Numbered from the stretch's first letter, positions 42,461 to 51,016 are shown. The stretch is DNA of 64,000 nt from Aquabacterium sp. A7-Y (GCF_026153205.1 NZ_JAPFBW010000001.1:124001-188000); one strand, 5' to 3'. Made by a program: numbers and translations. Notes: a model not told the origin generated them from the sequence alone.

Positions 42461-43624
42461 TCACTTGGTCCTGGACGACGACGAGCCGCCCTGCGCCACC
42501 GAGCTGCCCGGCTGACCGCTGGCGCGGTTGCTCGCGTCGCTGCCGGCGGCCGAACCGGTGCTGGCCGACAGGCCGGCGCTGCCTGCGGTCGAACCGGTGG
42601 AGCCGGCGCCGCTGCTGCCCGCGTTGGCCGTGCCCGAACTCGCGCCCAGGCCCGAGGAGGTGTCGCCGGTGGTGGTGCCGGTGCTGCCGGCGGCTGAGCC
42701 GCCTATCCCGGAACCGCCCATGCCCTGGCTGCCCTGGCCGGCGCTGCCCGACTGGCGGCCCTGGCGCCACTGGTTGAACTCATCGGAGAACTTCTTGTAG
42801 CGCTCCTGGCGCCACTGGTGGTAGTCCTCGTCGAGGTTGCGCAGCTGCTCGGTGCGCCACTGGTGGTAGTCCGGATCGACGTGGCGCTGGCCCTGGTAAC
42901 TGTAGCCCTCGTGCCCGCCAGCGCCGCCATAGTTGCGCTGGTAGGTGCCGCTGGAGTGCTCGTCATAGGACTGGCCGCCGTAGCCGCCGCCCCGGTAGTC
43001 GTCGCCCTGCACGCTATAGCCGCCGCCGTAGCCCGCGCCGCTGCTGCCACTGCCGTAGCCGCCGTAGACGCTGCCGTAGCGGCCAGCCTGGGGATCGCGC
43101 TGCTGACCGCCGTACTGGCCGCGCTGCTCCTGGCCCCCGCCGTAGCCGCCGCCCTGCGCTTGGCCGAACTGGTTGCCTTGCTGCTGCCCGTACTGGCCAC
43201 GGCCTTGCTGGCCACCGCCGTATTGCTGCTGCCCGCCGCCGTACTGGCTGCCGCCGCGCTGGCCATAGGACTCGTCCTGCCCACCGTAGCCGCGCGAGCC
43301 TTCCCAGCCTTGCGAGCCGCCCTGCGGCCCCTGCGAACCGTAGCTGCCGGCGTAGCCGCCGGTGCTGTACTGGCTGCCGCGCTGGCCGCCGGTGTAGTAG
43401 TCGCCCATCGAGCCGCGGCCGCTGTCGAAATCGCTGCCGCCCTGGTAGTTCGAGCCGCCGCCGTAGCCGCCTCCGAACTCGCTGCTGCGGGCGCCTTCAT
43501 AGTCGCGCCCCTGGCCGCGGCCCTGCCAGCGCTCGGGCGAGCCCCAGCGGTCGTCGCTGCGCGAGCGGTAGTCGTCGTCGCTGCCCTCATTGCGACGCTG
43601 ATCTCCATAGTTTCGTTGCTGCAT
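42461..43624 (-). CDS. Gly/Tyr/Gln/Ser-rich prion-like low-complexity protein
   Basis: A 387-residue protein dominated by low-complexity sequence. Residues 1-249 are Gly, Tyr, Gln, Ser, Arg and Asp-rich with many GGYGG, GSQYG and GGQQQYGG units, closely resembling the prion-like domains of FUS/EWS-type RNA-binding proteins. Residues 250-290 hold three related units with the consensus D-x-Y/F-x-Q-W-R (DPDYHQWR, DEDYHQWR, DEFNQWR), the only ordered-looking part. Residues 291-387 are a Gly/Ser/Ala/Thr tail. There is no signal peptide or TM segment. I know no function. The ATG at 43624 follows GAAAGGAT. A -24/-12 match lies upstream at 43811-43826. Confidence 0.85.
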   Translation of the reverse strand: MQQRNYGDQRRNEGSDDDYRSRSDDRWGSPERWQGRGQGRDYEGARSSEFGGGYGGGSNYQGGSDFDSGRGSMGDYYTGGQRGSQYSTGGYAGSYGSQGPQGGSQGWEGSRGYGGQDESYGQRGGSQYGGGQQQYGGGQQGRGQYGQQQGNQFGQAQGGGYGGGQEQRGQYGGQQRDPQAGRYGSVYGGYGSGSSGAGYGGGYSVQGDDYRGGGYGGQSYDEHSSGTYQRNYGGAGGHEGYSYQGQRHVDPDYHQWRTEQLRNLDEDYHQWRQERYKKFSDEFNQWRQGRQSGSAGQGSQGMGGSGIGGSAAGSTGTTTGDTSSGLGASSGTANAGSSGAGSTGSTAGSAGLSASTGSAAGSDASNRASGQPGSSVAQGGSSSSRTK

Positions 43625-43810
43625 CGTTGATCCTTTCAAGCCTGGTGGTGATCGAGCTCCTGACTGCGCCATCTGCAGAAAACGTTGAGGACCGACGCTC
43701 GCTGGCGGACGGGGCACTTCTACAAGTCCGTGTAGCCTTTACCAGGCACGCAGGGCGGCGTCAGGCCTCGGTTTTTGGGTCTTCGTTTCCTTCACGCAGC
43801 ACACCAATCG

Positions 43811-43826
43811 AGCAAGGGCTGTTCCT
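43811..43826 (-). promoter_or_regulatory. Sigma-54 promoter candidate, Gly-rich protein gene
   Basis: On the - strand the sequence reads AGGAACAGCCCTTGCT, 9 of 12 defined positions with exact -24/-12 spacing. It differs from the hemerythrin candidate only in the spacer. The leader to the ATG would be about 175 nt. The left end of a MITE-like element begins four bases beyond it. Confidence 0.45.
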
Positions 43827-43830
43827 GTGG

Positions 43831-44101
43831 CTTAGTCCACTGAATCAGGGAATGGCACCCCCGCCGGGGAGTCTGAGGGGGCGAGGCTAGGCGCGGCGCG
43901 CAGCCCAGGCTGGACGCCTGGGCAAGCGGCGCAACGACGCCTCGGCCCCTCAGACTCCCCGGCCCGCAGGGTGAGGCCCCAAGCCGGCCCACTCGTCGTT
44001 GCGAGCCTTCGCCGGGGCCCGACCCCGGCTGTGTCTCGCGCCTAGATTGGGCCGGCTTGGGGCCTCACGGGGGTGCCATTTCCCTGATTCAGTGGACTAA
44101 G
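43831..44101. mobile_element. MITE-like element with 33/34-bp terminal inverted repeats
   Basis: A 271-bp non-coding element. The terminal inverted repeats at 43831-43863 and 44068-44101 begin CTTAGTCCACTGAATCAGGG and differ by a single inserted A. Inside are two large hairpins: 43864-43886 with 43940-43962 (22 of 23 paired) and 43972-43991 with 44048-44067 (20 of 20 paired). Almost the whole element is therefore palindromic. No transposase is encoded, and a short open frame across it (- strand, 43792-43992) looks incidental. No clear target-site duplication is visible. It fills most of the 545-bp gap between the Gly-rich gene and plsY. Confidence 0.8.
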
Positions 44102-44169
44102 GACCAGGGCCGGCCGTGCACAATGCGGGTTGCTACAGACCACAGGCCACCGGCCGCCAGCAGGATTCC

Positions 44170-44820
44170 ATGGAGACCCTTTACCTCGTTCTCGCCGTGA
44201 TCGGCGCCTACCTGATCGGCTCGCTGTCCTTCGCGGTGATCGTCAGCCGCGTGATGGGGCTGAGCGACCCGCGCACCTACGGCTCCAACAACCCGGGCGC
44301 CACCAACGTGCTGCGCTCGGGCAACAAGACCGCGGCCATCCTGACCTTGCTGCTGGACGCCGTCAAAGGTGTGGTGCCGGTGCTGTTGGTGCGGGCCTGC
44401 GGCGAGCCTTTCGGGCTCGGCGAAGGTGCGGTCGCCCTGGCCGGCCTGGCGGCTTTCCTCGGCCATCTGTTTCCGGTGTTCTTCCGCTTCCAGGGCGGCA
44501 AGGGTGTGGCGACGGCGGCCGGCGTGCTGCTCGCGATCAATCCCTGGCTGGGCCTCGCGACCCTGGCCACGTGGCTGATCGTCGCCTTCTTCACTCGCTA
44601 TTCCTCGCTGGCCGCGCTGGTCGCCGCGGCGTTCGCGCCGTTTTTCCAACTGCTGGGCTGGGGCCCGGGCGCCACGCTGGGGGCGGTGCTGGTGATGAGC
44701 CTGCTGCTGGTCTGGCGGCATGCGGCCAACATCCGCAAGCTGATCGAAGGCAAGGAAAGCAAGATCGGCCAGAAGTCCTCGCCGGCGGCCCCGGCCGCGG
44801 CACCGAAAAAAGGGGCCTGA
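44170..44820 (+). CDS. plsY: Glycerol-3-phosphate acyltransferase (acyl-phosphate type)
   Basis: A 216-residue inner-membrane enzyme making lysophosphatidate from acyl-phosphate and glycerol-3-phosphate. The three family motifs are present: [14 protein letters not shown], then [16 protein letters not shown], and [21 protein letters not shown]. Five hydrophobic segments are seen. The C-terminal 25 residues ([22 protein letters not shown]) are an extra Ala/Pro/Lys tail. I use the ATG at 44170. The MITE-like element ends 68 bp upstream, so the promoter must be in the gap or in the element. It begins a short operon with the next two genes. Confidence 0.95.
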   Translation: METLYLVLAVIGAYLIGSLSFAVIVSRVMGLSDPRTYGSNNPGATNVLRSGNKTAAILTLLLDAVKGVVPVLLVRACGEPFGLGEGAVALAGLAAFLGHLFPVFFRFQGGKGVATAAGVLLAINPWLGLATLATWLIVAFFTRYSSLAALVAAAFAPFFQLLGWGPGATLGAVLVMSLLLVWRHAANIRKLIEGKESKIGQKSSPAAPAAAPKKGA

Positions 44821-44823
44821 GCG

Positions 44824-45183
44824 ATGGTCACGCGTTTCCATGTCGGCCCCCGCCTGTCGGAGATGGCGGTTCACAACGGCACCGTCTGGCTGGCAGGCCA
44901 GGTGCCTGACAACGAGACCCTGGACATCCGCGGCCAGACCGCCGAGGTGCTGGGCATGGTCGACCGGCTGCTGGCCGAGGCCGGCACCGACAAGCGCCAC
45001 ATGTTGATGGCGCAAATCTTCCTCGCCGACCTGGCCGACTTTGCGGGCATGAACGAGGTCTGGGACGCCTGGGTCCCGGCGGGTCATGCGCCGCCCCGGG
45101 CCACGGTGCAGGCGGCGCTGGCCCGTCCCGGCTGGCGCATCGAGGTGGTGGTCACCGCGGCCCTGCCGGCCGCATCGTCGTGA
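44824..45183 (+). CDS. RidA/YjgF-family protein
   Basis: A 119-residue protein of the Rid family. NGTVWLAGQVPD, then QTAEVLGMVDRLLAEAGTDKRHM, and PPRATVQAALARPGWRIEVVVTA include the conserved arginine used by RidA to hydrolyse reactive enamine/imine intermediates from PLP enzymes. It is the YjgF-like subtype rather than canonical RidA, so activity is likely but not certain. It starts three bases after the plsY stop and overlaps the next gene by 4 bp. Confidence 0.88.
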   Translation: MVTRFHVGPRLSEMAVHNGTVWLAGQVPDNETLDIRGQTAEVLGMVDRLLAEAGTDKRHMLMAQIFLADLADFAGMNEVWDAWVPAGHAPPRATVQAALARPGWRIEVVVTAALPAASS

Positions 45184-45533
45184 GTCGGGTGCGCCGCTTC
45201 CTGAGCCTCGCCGTGATCGCCGGCGTGCTGCTCGGCGGTGCGGCGCTGGCGCGCTGGTGGAGCGAGCGGGAGATCGAGCGGGCGCTGGTGAGGCACGCCG
45301 GCCCGCACGACATCGTCATGTTCACGACCACCGACTGCCCTTACTGCGCCGAGGCGCGCAGCTGGCTCGATGCGCGGCAGGTGCCCTACACCGAATGCAA
45401 CACCAGCACCAGCGCCGCCTGCCGCACCAGCTACGAGCGGCTGCGGGCGCCCGGCGTGCCGACGCTGGTGGTGCGCGGCGAGCGCCAGGTGGGCTTCGAC
45501 CCGGAGCGCATCGCCCGGGTGCTGCAGCGCTGA
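45180..45533 (+). CDS. Membrane-anchored glutaredoxin-family protein
   Basis: A 117-residue protein with an N-terminal hydrophobic anchor or signal (residues 8-25, LSLAVIAGVLLGGAALA) and a glutaredoxin-like domain with the active-site CPYC in FTTTDCPYCAEARSWLD. Two further Cys follow (TECN and AACR), and VPTLVV gives the cis-Pro. Because of the N-terminal segment, it probably works on the periplasmic side. The start is GTG at 45180, overlapping the ridA-family stop (GTGA). Confidence 0.82.
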   Translation: MSRVRRFLSLAVIAGVLLGGAALARWWSEREIERALVRHAGPHDIVMFTTTDCPYCAEARSWLDARQVPYTECNTSTSAACRTSYERLRAPGVPTLVVRGERQVGFDPERIARVLQR

Positions 45534-45551
45534 TCCGGGCCGAGGACCCGC

Positions 45552-46178
45552 TCAGGCCAGGCCCAGCACGTCCAGCGCTCCGCGGCCGACGCGCACCACG
45601 CGCGGTGCGTCCTCGGTGAGGTCGATCACGGTGGTCGGCTGCATCGGGCAGGCGCCGGCATCGACCACGGCCTGGAGGGACTTCTCGAAGCGCTCGCGGA
45701 TCTCGGCCGCATCGTTCAGCGGCTCGTCCTCGCCCGGCGGGATCAAGGTGGTCGCGAGCAGCGGCTGGCCGAGCACGGCCAGCAACTCCTGGGCGACACC
45801 ATGCCCCGGGACACGCAGGCCTATCGTGCGCCGCGAGGGGTGCGAGACGCGGCGCGGCACTTCCTTGGTGGCTTCGAGGATGAAGGTGTAGGCGCCCGGC
45901 GTGCCGAGCTTGAGCAGGCGGTACTGCCGGTTGTCGACCTTGGCGTAGCTCGCCAGCTCCGAGAGGTCGCGGCACAACAGCGTGAGGTGGTGTTTGTCGT
46001 CGACGCCGCGGATGCGGCGCAGCGACTCGGCCGCGCCCTTGTCGTCGAGGTGGCAGACCAGCGCATAGCTGGAGTCGGTCGGGATGGCCGCGATGCCGCC
46101 CGCGTGCAGGATCTGGGCGGCCTGCTTGAGCAGGCGCGGCTGGGGATTGTCGGGATGGACTTCGAAGTACTGGGCCAT
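45552..46178 (-). CDS. YrdC/Sua5/YciO-family protein
   Basis: A 208-residue protein of the threonylcarbamoyl-AMP synthase superfamily. AGGIAAIPTDSSYALVCHLDD contains the usual PTDTxY-like motif (here PTDSSY), DDKHHLTLLCRDLSEL matches KxRPxxxP-less YciO-type members, and PGAYTFILEATKEVPRR is the next motif. YciO-type proteins are related to, but not the same as, the essential t6A enzyme Sua5/TsaC. A GACAAT hexamer six bases before the ATG may be a leaderless -10 box. It converges on the glutaredoxin gene. Confidence 0.85.
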   Translation of the reverse strand: MAQYFEVHPDNPQPRLLKQAAQILHAGGIAAIPTDSSYALVCHLDDKGAAESLRRIRGVDDKHHLTLLCRDLSELASYAKVDNRQYRLLKLGTPGAYTFILEATKEVPRRVSHPSRRTIGLRVPGHGVAQELLAVLGQPLLATTLIPPGEDEPLNDAAEIRERFEKSLQAVVDAGACPMQPTTVIDLTEDAPRVVRVGRGALDVLGLA

Positions 46179-46184
46179 GGACCC

Positions 46185-46190
46185 ATTGTC
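46185..46190 (-). promoter_or_regulatory. Candidate -10 box of the YciO-type gene (leaderless start)
   Basis: On the - strand GACAAT (4 of 6 to TATAAT) ends six bases before the ATG at 46178, and no ribosome-binding site lies between. This is the weakest of four similar cases in the window. Confidence 0.3.
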
Positions 46191-46239
46191 GGCGCCGACT
46201 CAGGGCCGGCTGGTCACCGACCGTTTCGAAGCCTGCCCG

Positions 46240-47100
46240 TCACACCTGCACACGCTCGCTCAGGGCCTCCCAGACCGGGCTCAAGCCGCTGCTCAGGAAG
46301 GGCAGGCTGCCGAGGTCGGTGTGGCTCTCGGAGGGCGAATGAAAGTCGGAGCCGCGCGAGGCGAACAGGCCGAACTCGGCCGCCACGCCCGCGTACTTGA
46401 CGTAGTCCTGGGCCGTGTGGCTGCCGGTCACCACCTCGACGCCACGGCCGCCGATGTCCTTGAAGTGCGAGAACAGCGCGTACTCCTCGTTGGCGCTGAA
46501 CTTGTAGCGCCCGGGGTGGGCCACCACCGCGATGCCGCCGGCGCCGGTGATCCAGGCCACCGCATCGTCCAGCGTGGCCCAGCGGTGTTCGACATAACCG
46601 GGCTTGCCCTCGGTGAGGTACTTGCGGAAGACCTCCTGGGTGTCGCGGCAGGCGCCCACCTCGACCAGATAGCGGGCGAAGTGGGTGCGCGAGATGAGGT
46701 CGGGGTTGCCGACGTACTTCAGCGCGCCTTCGTAGGCGCCGGCGATGCCGACACGCTCCAGGTCGGCCGACATCTCGCGCGCCCGCAACTCGCGCCCGCC
46801 GCGCGTGCGCGCCAGGCCGGCCGCGAGCCCGGGGTCGGCCACGTCGAAGCCCAGGCCGACGATGTGCACGGTCTCGCCGGCGAAAGTGACCGAAATCTCG
46901 GTGCCGCTCAGGTAGGGCAGGCCGAGTGCTGCGGCAGCCTGTGCCGCGCGCTGCTGACCGCCGACTTCGTCGTGGTCGGTCAGCGCCCACAACTCCACCC
47001 CGTTCGCCTTGGCGCGGGCGGCGAGTTCCTCCGGCGTGAGGGTGCCGTCGGAAACGTTGGAGTGGCAGTGCAGGTCGGCGTTCTGGATGTTCACCGGCAC
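46240..47100 (-). CDS. PHP-domain phosphatase (RNase AM/YciV-like)
   Basis: A 286-residue PHP-domain metal hydrolase. ADLHCHSNVSDGTLTPEELA is the N-terminal metal motif, ALTDHDEVGG the second, and GTEISVTFAGETVHIVGLGFD and VVAHPGRYKF and GSDFHSPSESH complete the trinuclear site. Characterised relatives are 3',5'-nucleoside bisphosphate phosphatases and 5'-3' exoribonucleases (RNase AM). I use the GTG at 47100, because no ATG fits in frame near the conserved start; a TTG at 47142 is an alternative. It is downstream of the sugar dehydrogenase genes on the same strand. Confidence 0.85.
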   Translation of the reverse strand: MPVNIQNADLHCHSNVSDGTLTPEELAARAKANGVELWALTDHDEVGGQQRAAQAAAALGLPYLSGTEISVTFAGETVHIVGLGFDVADPGLAAGLARTRGGRELRAREMSADLERVGIAGAYEGALKYVGNPDLISRTHFARYLVEVGACRDTQEVFRKYLTEGKPGYVEHRWATLDDAVAWITGAGGIAVVAHPGRYKFSANEEYALFSHFKDIGGRGVEVVTGSHTAQDYVKYAGVAAEFGLFASRGSDFHSPSESHTDLGSLPFLSSGLSPVWEALSERVQV

Positions 47101-47191
47101 ATTGTAGGGAGCCCGCTTCGGCGCCGCCGGCGCAGCGAGCAAAGTCCTTGCCCGCTGCTGCGGCGACCGCCCGTCGCCCGGCCCACGCCGT

Positions 47192-48322
47192 TCAAGGCTG
47201 CAGCCGCACGATCCGGCCGTCCTCGCTGTCGGTCAGGATGTAGAGCCAGCCGTCCGGGCCTTGCCGCACGTCGCGGATGCGCTCGTGCAGGGTCTGCAGC
47301 AGGCGCTCCTCGCGCACCACCTTGCGGCCGTCGAGTTCGAGCCGCACCAGCACCTGCGCGCGCAGCGCACCGACCACCAGGTTGCCCTGCCAGCCGGGAT
47401 AGCGCTCGCTCGTCACGAAGGCCATGCCGCTGGGCGCGATCGACGGCACCCAGTGGAGCAGCGGCTGTTCCATGCCCGCCTTGGTGTTGCCTTCGCCGAT
47501 GCGCAGGCCGGTACCGTACTCGCGGCCGTAGGTGATCACGGGCCAGCCGTAGTTCTTGCCACGCTCGGCGATGTTGACTTCGTCACCGCCCTGCGGCCCG
47601 TGCTCGTGGGTCCACAACTCGCCGGTCTGCGGATGCAGCGCCGCGCCCTGCACGTTGCGGTGACCCCAGCTCCAGATCTCCGGCCGCCCCGGCGGCTTGC
47701 CCACCAGCGGGTTGTCCCCGGGGACCCGCCCGTCGGCCTCGATGCGGACGATCTTGCCCAGGTGGTTGTCCAGCTCCTGGGCCTGCTGGCGCGGACCGAA
47801 GCGGTCGCCCAGGGTGACGAACAGCCGGCCGTCGCGGCCGAACACCAGGCGCGAGCCGAAGTGGTTGCCGCCCTTGTATTTGGGCGCCTGCCGGAAGATC
47901 ACGCTCAGCTCGGTCAGCCGCTCGCCCTGCAGCCGGGCACGCGCCACCGCGGTGCCGCTGCCACCTTCGCCCGCCTCGCTATAGCTGAAGTAGATCCAGC
48001 CGTTGTCCTTGAAGCGTGGATCGACGGCGACGTCGAGCAGGCCACCCTGGCCGCCGGCGTCGATGGCGGGCAGCCCGGCCAGCGGCGGGCCCAGCCGGCC
48101 CTGGGGCGAGACCAGACGCAGCCGGCCGGGGCGTTCGGTCACCAGCATGCGGCCGTCGGGCAGGAAGGCGAGACCCCACGGGTTCTGCAGCCCGCGCGCC
48201 ACCGTCACCGGCTTGAGGGCTGCGGCAGACAGGGGCCAGGCCCCGGCGATCAGGGCCAGGGTGAGCAGGGCGGCACGTGAGAGCCGCGGCACGAGGGTGG
48301 GGCGGACGGACCGAGGGCACAT
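47192..48322 (-). CDS. PQQ-dependent sugar dehydrogenase-like protein, paralogue 3
   Basis: A 376-residue exported six-bladed beta-propeller of the soluble aldose sugar dehydrogenase (Asd/YliI, GSDH) family, which oxidises sugars with PQQ in the periplasm. A Sec signal is at residues 12-35. Repeats include [61 protein letters not shown] and [22 protein letters not shown]. The C-terminus is [21 protein letters not shown]. The ATG at 48322 gives a good signal peptide. It is one of three tandem paralogues on this strand. Confidence 0.88.
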   Translation of the reverse strand: MCPRSVRPTLVPRLSRAALLTLALIAGAWPLSAAALKPVTVARGLQNPWGLAFLPDGRMLVTERPGRLRLVSPQGRLGPPLAGLPAIDAGGQGGLLDVAVDPRFKDNGWIYFSYSEAGEGGSGTAVARARLQGERLTELSVIFRQAPKYKGGNHFGSRLVFGRDGRLFVTLGDRFGPRQQAQELDNHLGKIVRIEADGRVPGDNPLVGKPPGRPEIWSWGHRNVQGAALHPQTGELWTHEHGPQGGDEVNIAERGKNYGWPVITYGREYGTGLRIGEGNTKAGMEQPLLHWVPSIAPSGMAFVTSERYPGWQGNLVVGALRAQVLVRLELDGRKVVREERLLQTLHERIRDVRQGPDGWLYILTDSEDGRIVRLQP

Positions 48323-48415
48323 GCAAGACTCCGTGGGCGTTGTGCTGGGGGCCATCCTACTGTGTATGGTGCCGCCCGGCACCGTGCTGCCGCCTTGCCC
48401 GCCGGTCCCGCCGTC

Positions 48416-49639
48416 TCAGGCCTCGATGCGCAAGATGCTCGCGGGTGCGCCGTCGGTGAGCAGGTAGAGGCCGCCGTCCGGGCTCTGCTGCACGTCACGC
48501 AGCCGCTGGCCCAGTTCGGCAAACAGCGGCTCGCGCCTGAGCACCTGGGGCTCGGCCGGGCTGCCGCCCAGCTCGATGCGCCACAGCGCAAGTCCGGCCA
48601 GCGTCGCGACGAACAGGCTGCCGCGCCACTGGGGGAAACGCCCGCCGGTATAGAGCAGCAGGTTGCTGGGGGCGATCGAGGGCTGGCCCCACCAGGTCAG
48701 CGGCTGCTCCATGCCGGCCTTGGTCGGCCCCTCGCCGATCGCCGCGCAGCCGTCGTACTCGCAGCCGTAGGTGATCACGGGCCAGCCGTAGTTGCGGCCG
48801 TGGCGGGTGATGTTGATTTCGTCGCCGCCGAAAGGGCCGTGTTCGCTGGTCCAGAGCTCGTCGGAGTCGGGGTGCAGCATCGCGCCTTGCGGGTTGCGGT
48901 GGCCGTAGCTCCAGATCTCCGGCAGCGCGCCCGGCGTGTGCACGAAGGGGTTGTCGCCGGGCACACTGCCATCGGTTCGGATGCGCACCACCTTGCCCTG
49001 GTGGTAGGCGAGGTCCTGGGCGTGCACCCGCTCGCCCGGCTCGCGGCGGTCGCCGAGGGTGATGAACAGCATGCCGTCCCGGCTCACGGCCAGCCGGCCG
49101 CCCAGGTTCTCGCCGCTTTCCACCGGCGGCCACTGCCGGAAGATGGGCTGCAGGTTTTCCAGCGCGGTGGCATCGGCGCTCAGGGTCGCGCGGGCGGCCA
49201 TCAGGCAGTTGAGCGGCGGCTCATCGCCGGCGCAGGCGGCGGTGTAGCTGAGGTAGACCTGCCGGTTGCGCTCGAAAAAACGGTCCACCACGATGTCCAG
49301 CAGTCCGCCGTGGCCGCGGTATTCGACCTCCGGAACGCCGGCCACGGGTGCCGACACGAGCCGGCCGTCGACCTCGACGAGGCGCAGTCGGCCGGGCCGC
49401 TCGGTGACCAGCAGCCGGCCGTCGGGCAGGAAGGCCATGCCCCAGGGCAGCTCCAGCCCGGTGGTGTGGGGCAGCGCGCGGGGCCCCGGGGGCGCGGCCG
49501 CCCCGGTGGCGCAGCCGGTCAGGCCGGCGAGCGCCCCGGCGGCGGAGAGGGCGCCGACCTGCAAGCAGAGGCGGCGGCCGGGAGAAGCGACCGCGTCGTC
49601 CGGGCAGGCCGGACGACGGGGAGGGGCAAGGTACTGCAT
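48416..49639 (-). CDS. PQQ-dependent sugar dehydrogenase-like lipoprotein, paralogue 2
   Basis: A 407-residue member of the same family with a lipobox LAGLTGC at about residue 42, so it is a predicted lipoprotein. [46 protein letters not shown] and EHGPFGGDEINITRHGRNYGWP keep the family core, but HGGLLDI replaces QGGLLDV and it has extra Cys (TAACAGDEPPLNCL, YGCEYDGCAA). It also carries an insert relative to the third paralogue. The start is ATG 49639. It lies 93 bp upstream of paralogue 3. Confidence 0.87.
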   Translation of the reverse strand: MQYLAPPRRPACPDDAVASPGRRLCLQVGALSAAGALAGLTGCATGAAAPPGPRALPHTTGLELPWGMAFLPDGRLLVTERPGRLRLVEVDGRLVSAPVAGVPEVEYRGHGGLLDIVVDRFFERNRQVYLSYTAACAGDEPPLNCLMAARATLSADATALENLQPIFRQWPPVESGENLGGRLAVSRDGMLFITLGDRREPGERVHAQDLAYHQGKVVRIRTDGSVPGDNPFVHTPGALPEIWSYGHRNPQGAMLHPDSDELWTSEHGPFGGDEINITRHGRNYGWPVITYGCEYDGCAAIGEGPTKAGMEQPLTWWGQPSIAPSNLLLYTGGRFPQWRGSLFVATLAGLALWRIELGGSPAEPQVLRREPLFAELGQRLRDVQQSPDGGLYLLTDGAPASILRIEA

Positions 49640-49774
49640 CGGGTGGAATTCCAGCGGGCGGCCAAGCGGCCCCAAAACCCGGCAGGGTAACGCGACCAGA
49701 GGCCTGCCCGGTGCTTCACATTGAAACCGATTTTCCCTGCCGTGACGCTCCCTCGCCGGCTCGGCAGCCGGCCC

Positions 49775-51016
49775 TCAGCGCTCCAGGCGGTAGATGCGCG
49801 AGTTGCTCTCGTGGTCGGTCAGCACGTAGAGCCAGCCGTCCGGCCCCTGCCGCACATCGCGGATGCGCGCGCCGAGGTCCGCCAGCAGCTTCTCCCGGCC
49901 CACCACCCGATCCCCCTCGATTTCCAGCCGCCACAGCGCCGTGCCCTTCAACGCCCCGGTGAAGAGGTGGCCCTTCCACTCCGGGAACCGGTCGCCGGTG
50001 TAGAAGGCCAGCCCGCTCGGTGCCGTCGAGGTCGGCGTCCAGGTGGTCAGGGGCTCCGGGTACTGCGGGGCGTGCGTGCCGCCGCCGATACGGCATGCGT
50101 CGCCCTCCGGCGAGCCGTACTCGCAACCATAGCTGACCAGTGGCCAGCCGTAGTTCTGGCCGGCGCGCACGATGTTGATCTCGTCGCCGCCCTGCGGGCC
50201 GTGCTCGCAGACCCACAGCTCGCCGGTCCCGGGGTGCAGGGCCGCGCCCTGCGGATTGCGGTGGCCGCGGCTCCAGAGCGCCGCCTGCGGGCCGCTCGCC
50301 GTGGCCCACGGGTTGTCGGGAGGAATGCTGCCGTCACTGCGGATGCGCACGACCTTGCCGAGGTGGTTGTCCAAGGTCTGCGCCTTGACGCGCGTCGCGG
50401 CGTCCGAGCGCTCGCCCAGCGTGATGAACAGCGTGCGGTCGCGGCGGAACACCAGGCGGCCGCCGAAGTGCTTGTCGCCGTTGTACTTGGGGGCCTGGCG
50501 GAAGATCACGGTCACCTCTTCGAGCCGGGTCTCGTCCTGGCTCAAGCGAGCCCTGGCGACCGCCAGCCCGTTGGCGTCGCTCTGGGCCGACTCGCGCTCG
50601 GAGTAGCTGAGGTAGAGGCGCCGGTTGGTGGCGAAGTCGGGGTCGAGCACCACGTCGAGCAGGCCGCCCTGGCCGACGTGGGCCACGTCCGGAACCCCCG
50701 CCAGCGGGACGCCGGTGCCGCCCAGGTTGCTGCTGAGCAGGCGAAGCTGGCCGGGCTTTTCGGTCACCAGGGCCCGCCCGTCCGGCAGGAAACACAGGCT
50801 CCAGGCCGAAGCCAGGCCGCCGGTGAGCGCAGTGACTTTGAGCGGTCCTGGCGGGCGCGGCGGCGGAGGAGGCGGCGGCGGTGGCGGCGGATCCGGATCG
50901 TCGGAGCCGCCGCAGGCGGCCATGCCGGCCGCGCTCAGGGCGCTGAGGGCCGCCAGGCGAGCCAGGACACGGCGTCGGTCGGGATGGGGGAGGGCGTCTT
51001 GGTCTTCTCGGTCCAT
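49775..51016 (-). CDS. PQQ-dependent sugar dehydrogenase-like lipoprotein, paralogue 1
   Basis: A 413-residue family member. A basic start (DRRRVLARLAALSALSAAGMAAC) ends in a lipobox with the Cys at about residue 35, and a run of about eleven prolines (residues 43-53) forms a rigid spacer before the propeller. [46 protein letters not shown] and [22 protein letters not shown] are conserved. It is first in the row of three. The poly-proline spacer is not present in the other two. The first gene in the row lies 135 bp from paralogue 2. Confidence 0.87.
   Translation of the reverse strand: MDREDQDALPHPDRRRVLARLAALSALSAAGMAACGGSDDPDPPPPPPPPPPPRPPGPLKVTALTGGLASAWSLCFLPDGRALVTEKPGQLRLLSSNLGGTGVPLAGVPDVAHVGQGGLLDVVLDPDFATNRRLYLSYSERESAQSDANGLAVARARLSQDETRLEEVTVIFRQAPKYNGDKHFGGRLVFRRDRTLFITLGERSDAATRVKAQTLDNHLGKVVRIRSDGSIPPDNPWATASGPQAALWSRGHRNPQGAALHPGTGELWVCEHGPQGGDEINIVRAGQNYGWPLVSYGCEYGSPEGDACRIGGGTHAPQYPEPLTTWTPTSTAPSGLAFYTGDRFPEWKGHLFTGALKGTALWRLEIEGDRVVGREKLLADLGARIRDVRQGPDGWLYVLTDHESNSRIYRLER

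Noticed and set aside
43792-43992. Short - strand open frame inside the MITE-like element
   Set aside because: It straddles the left terminal repeat and a hairpin arm; the same DNA is better explained as palindromic element sequence, and there is no ribosome-binding site.
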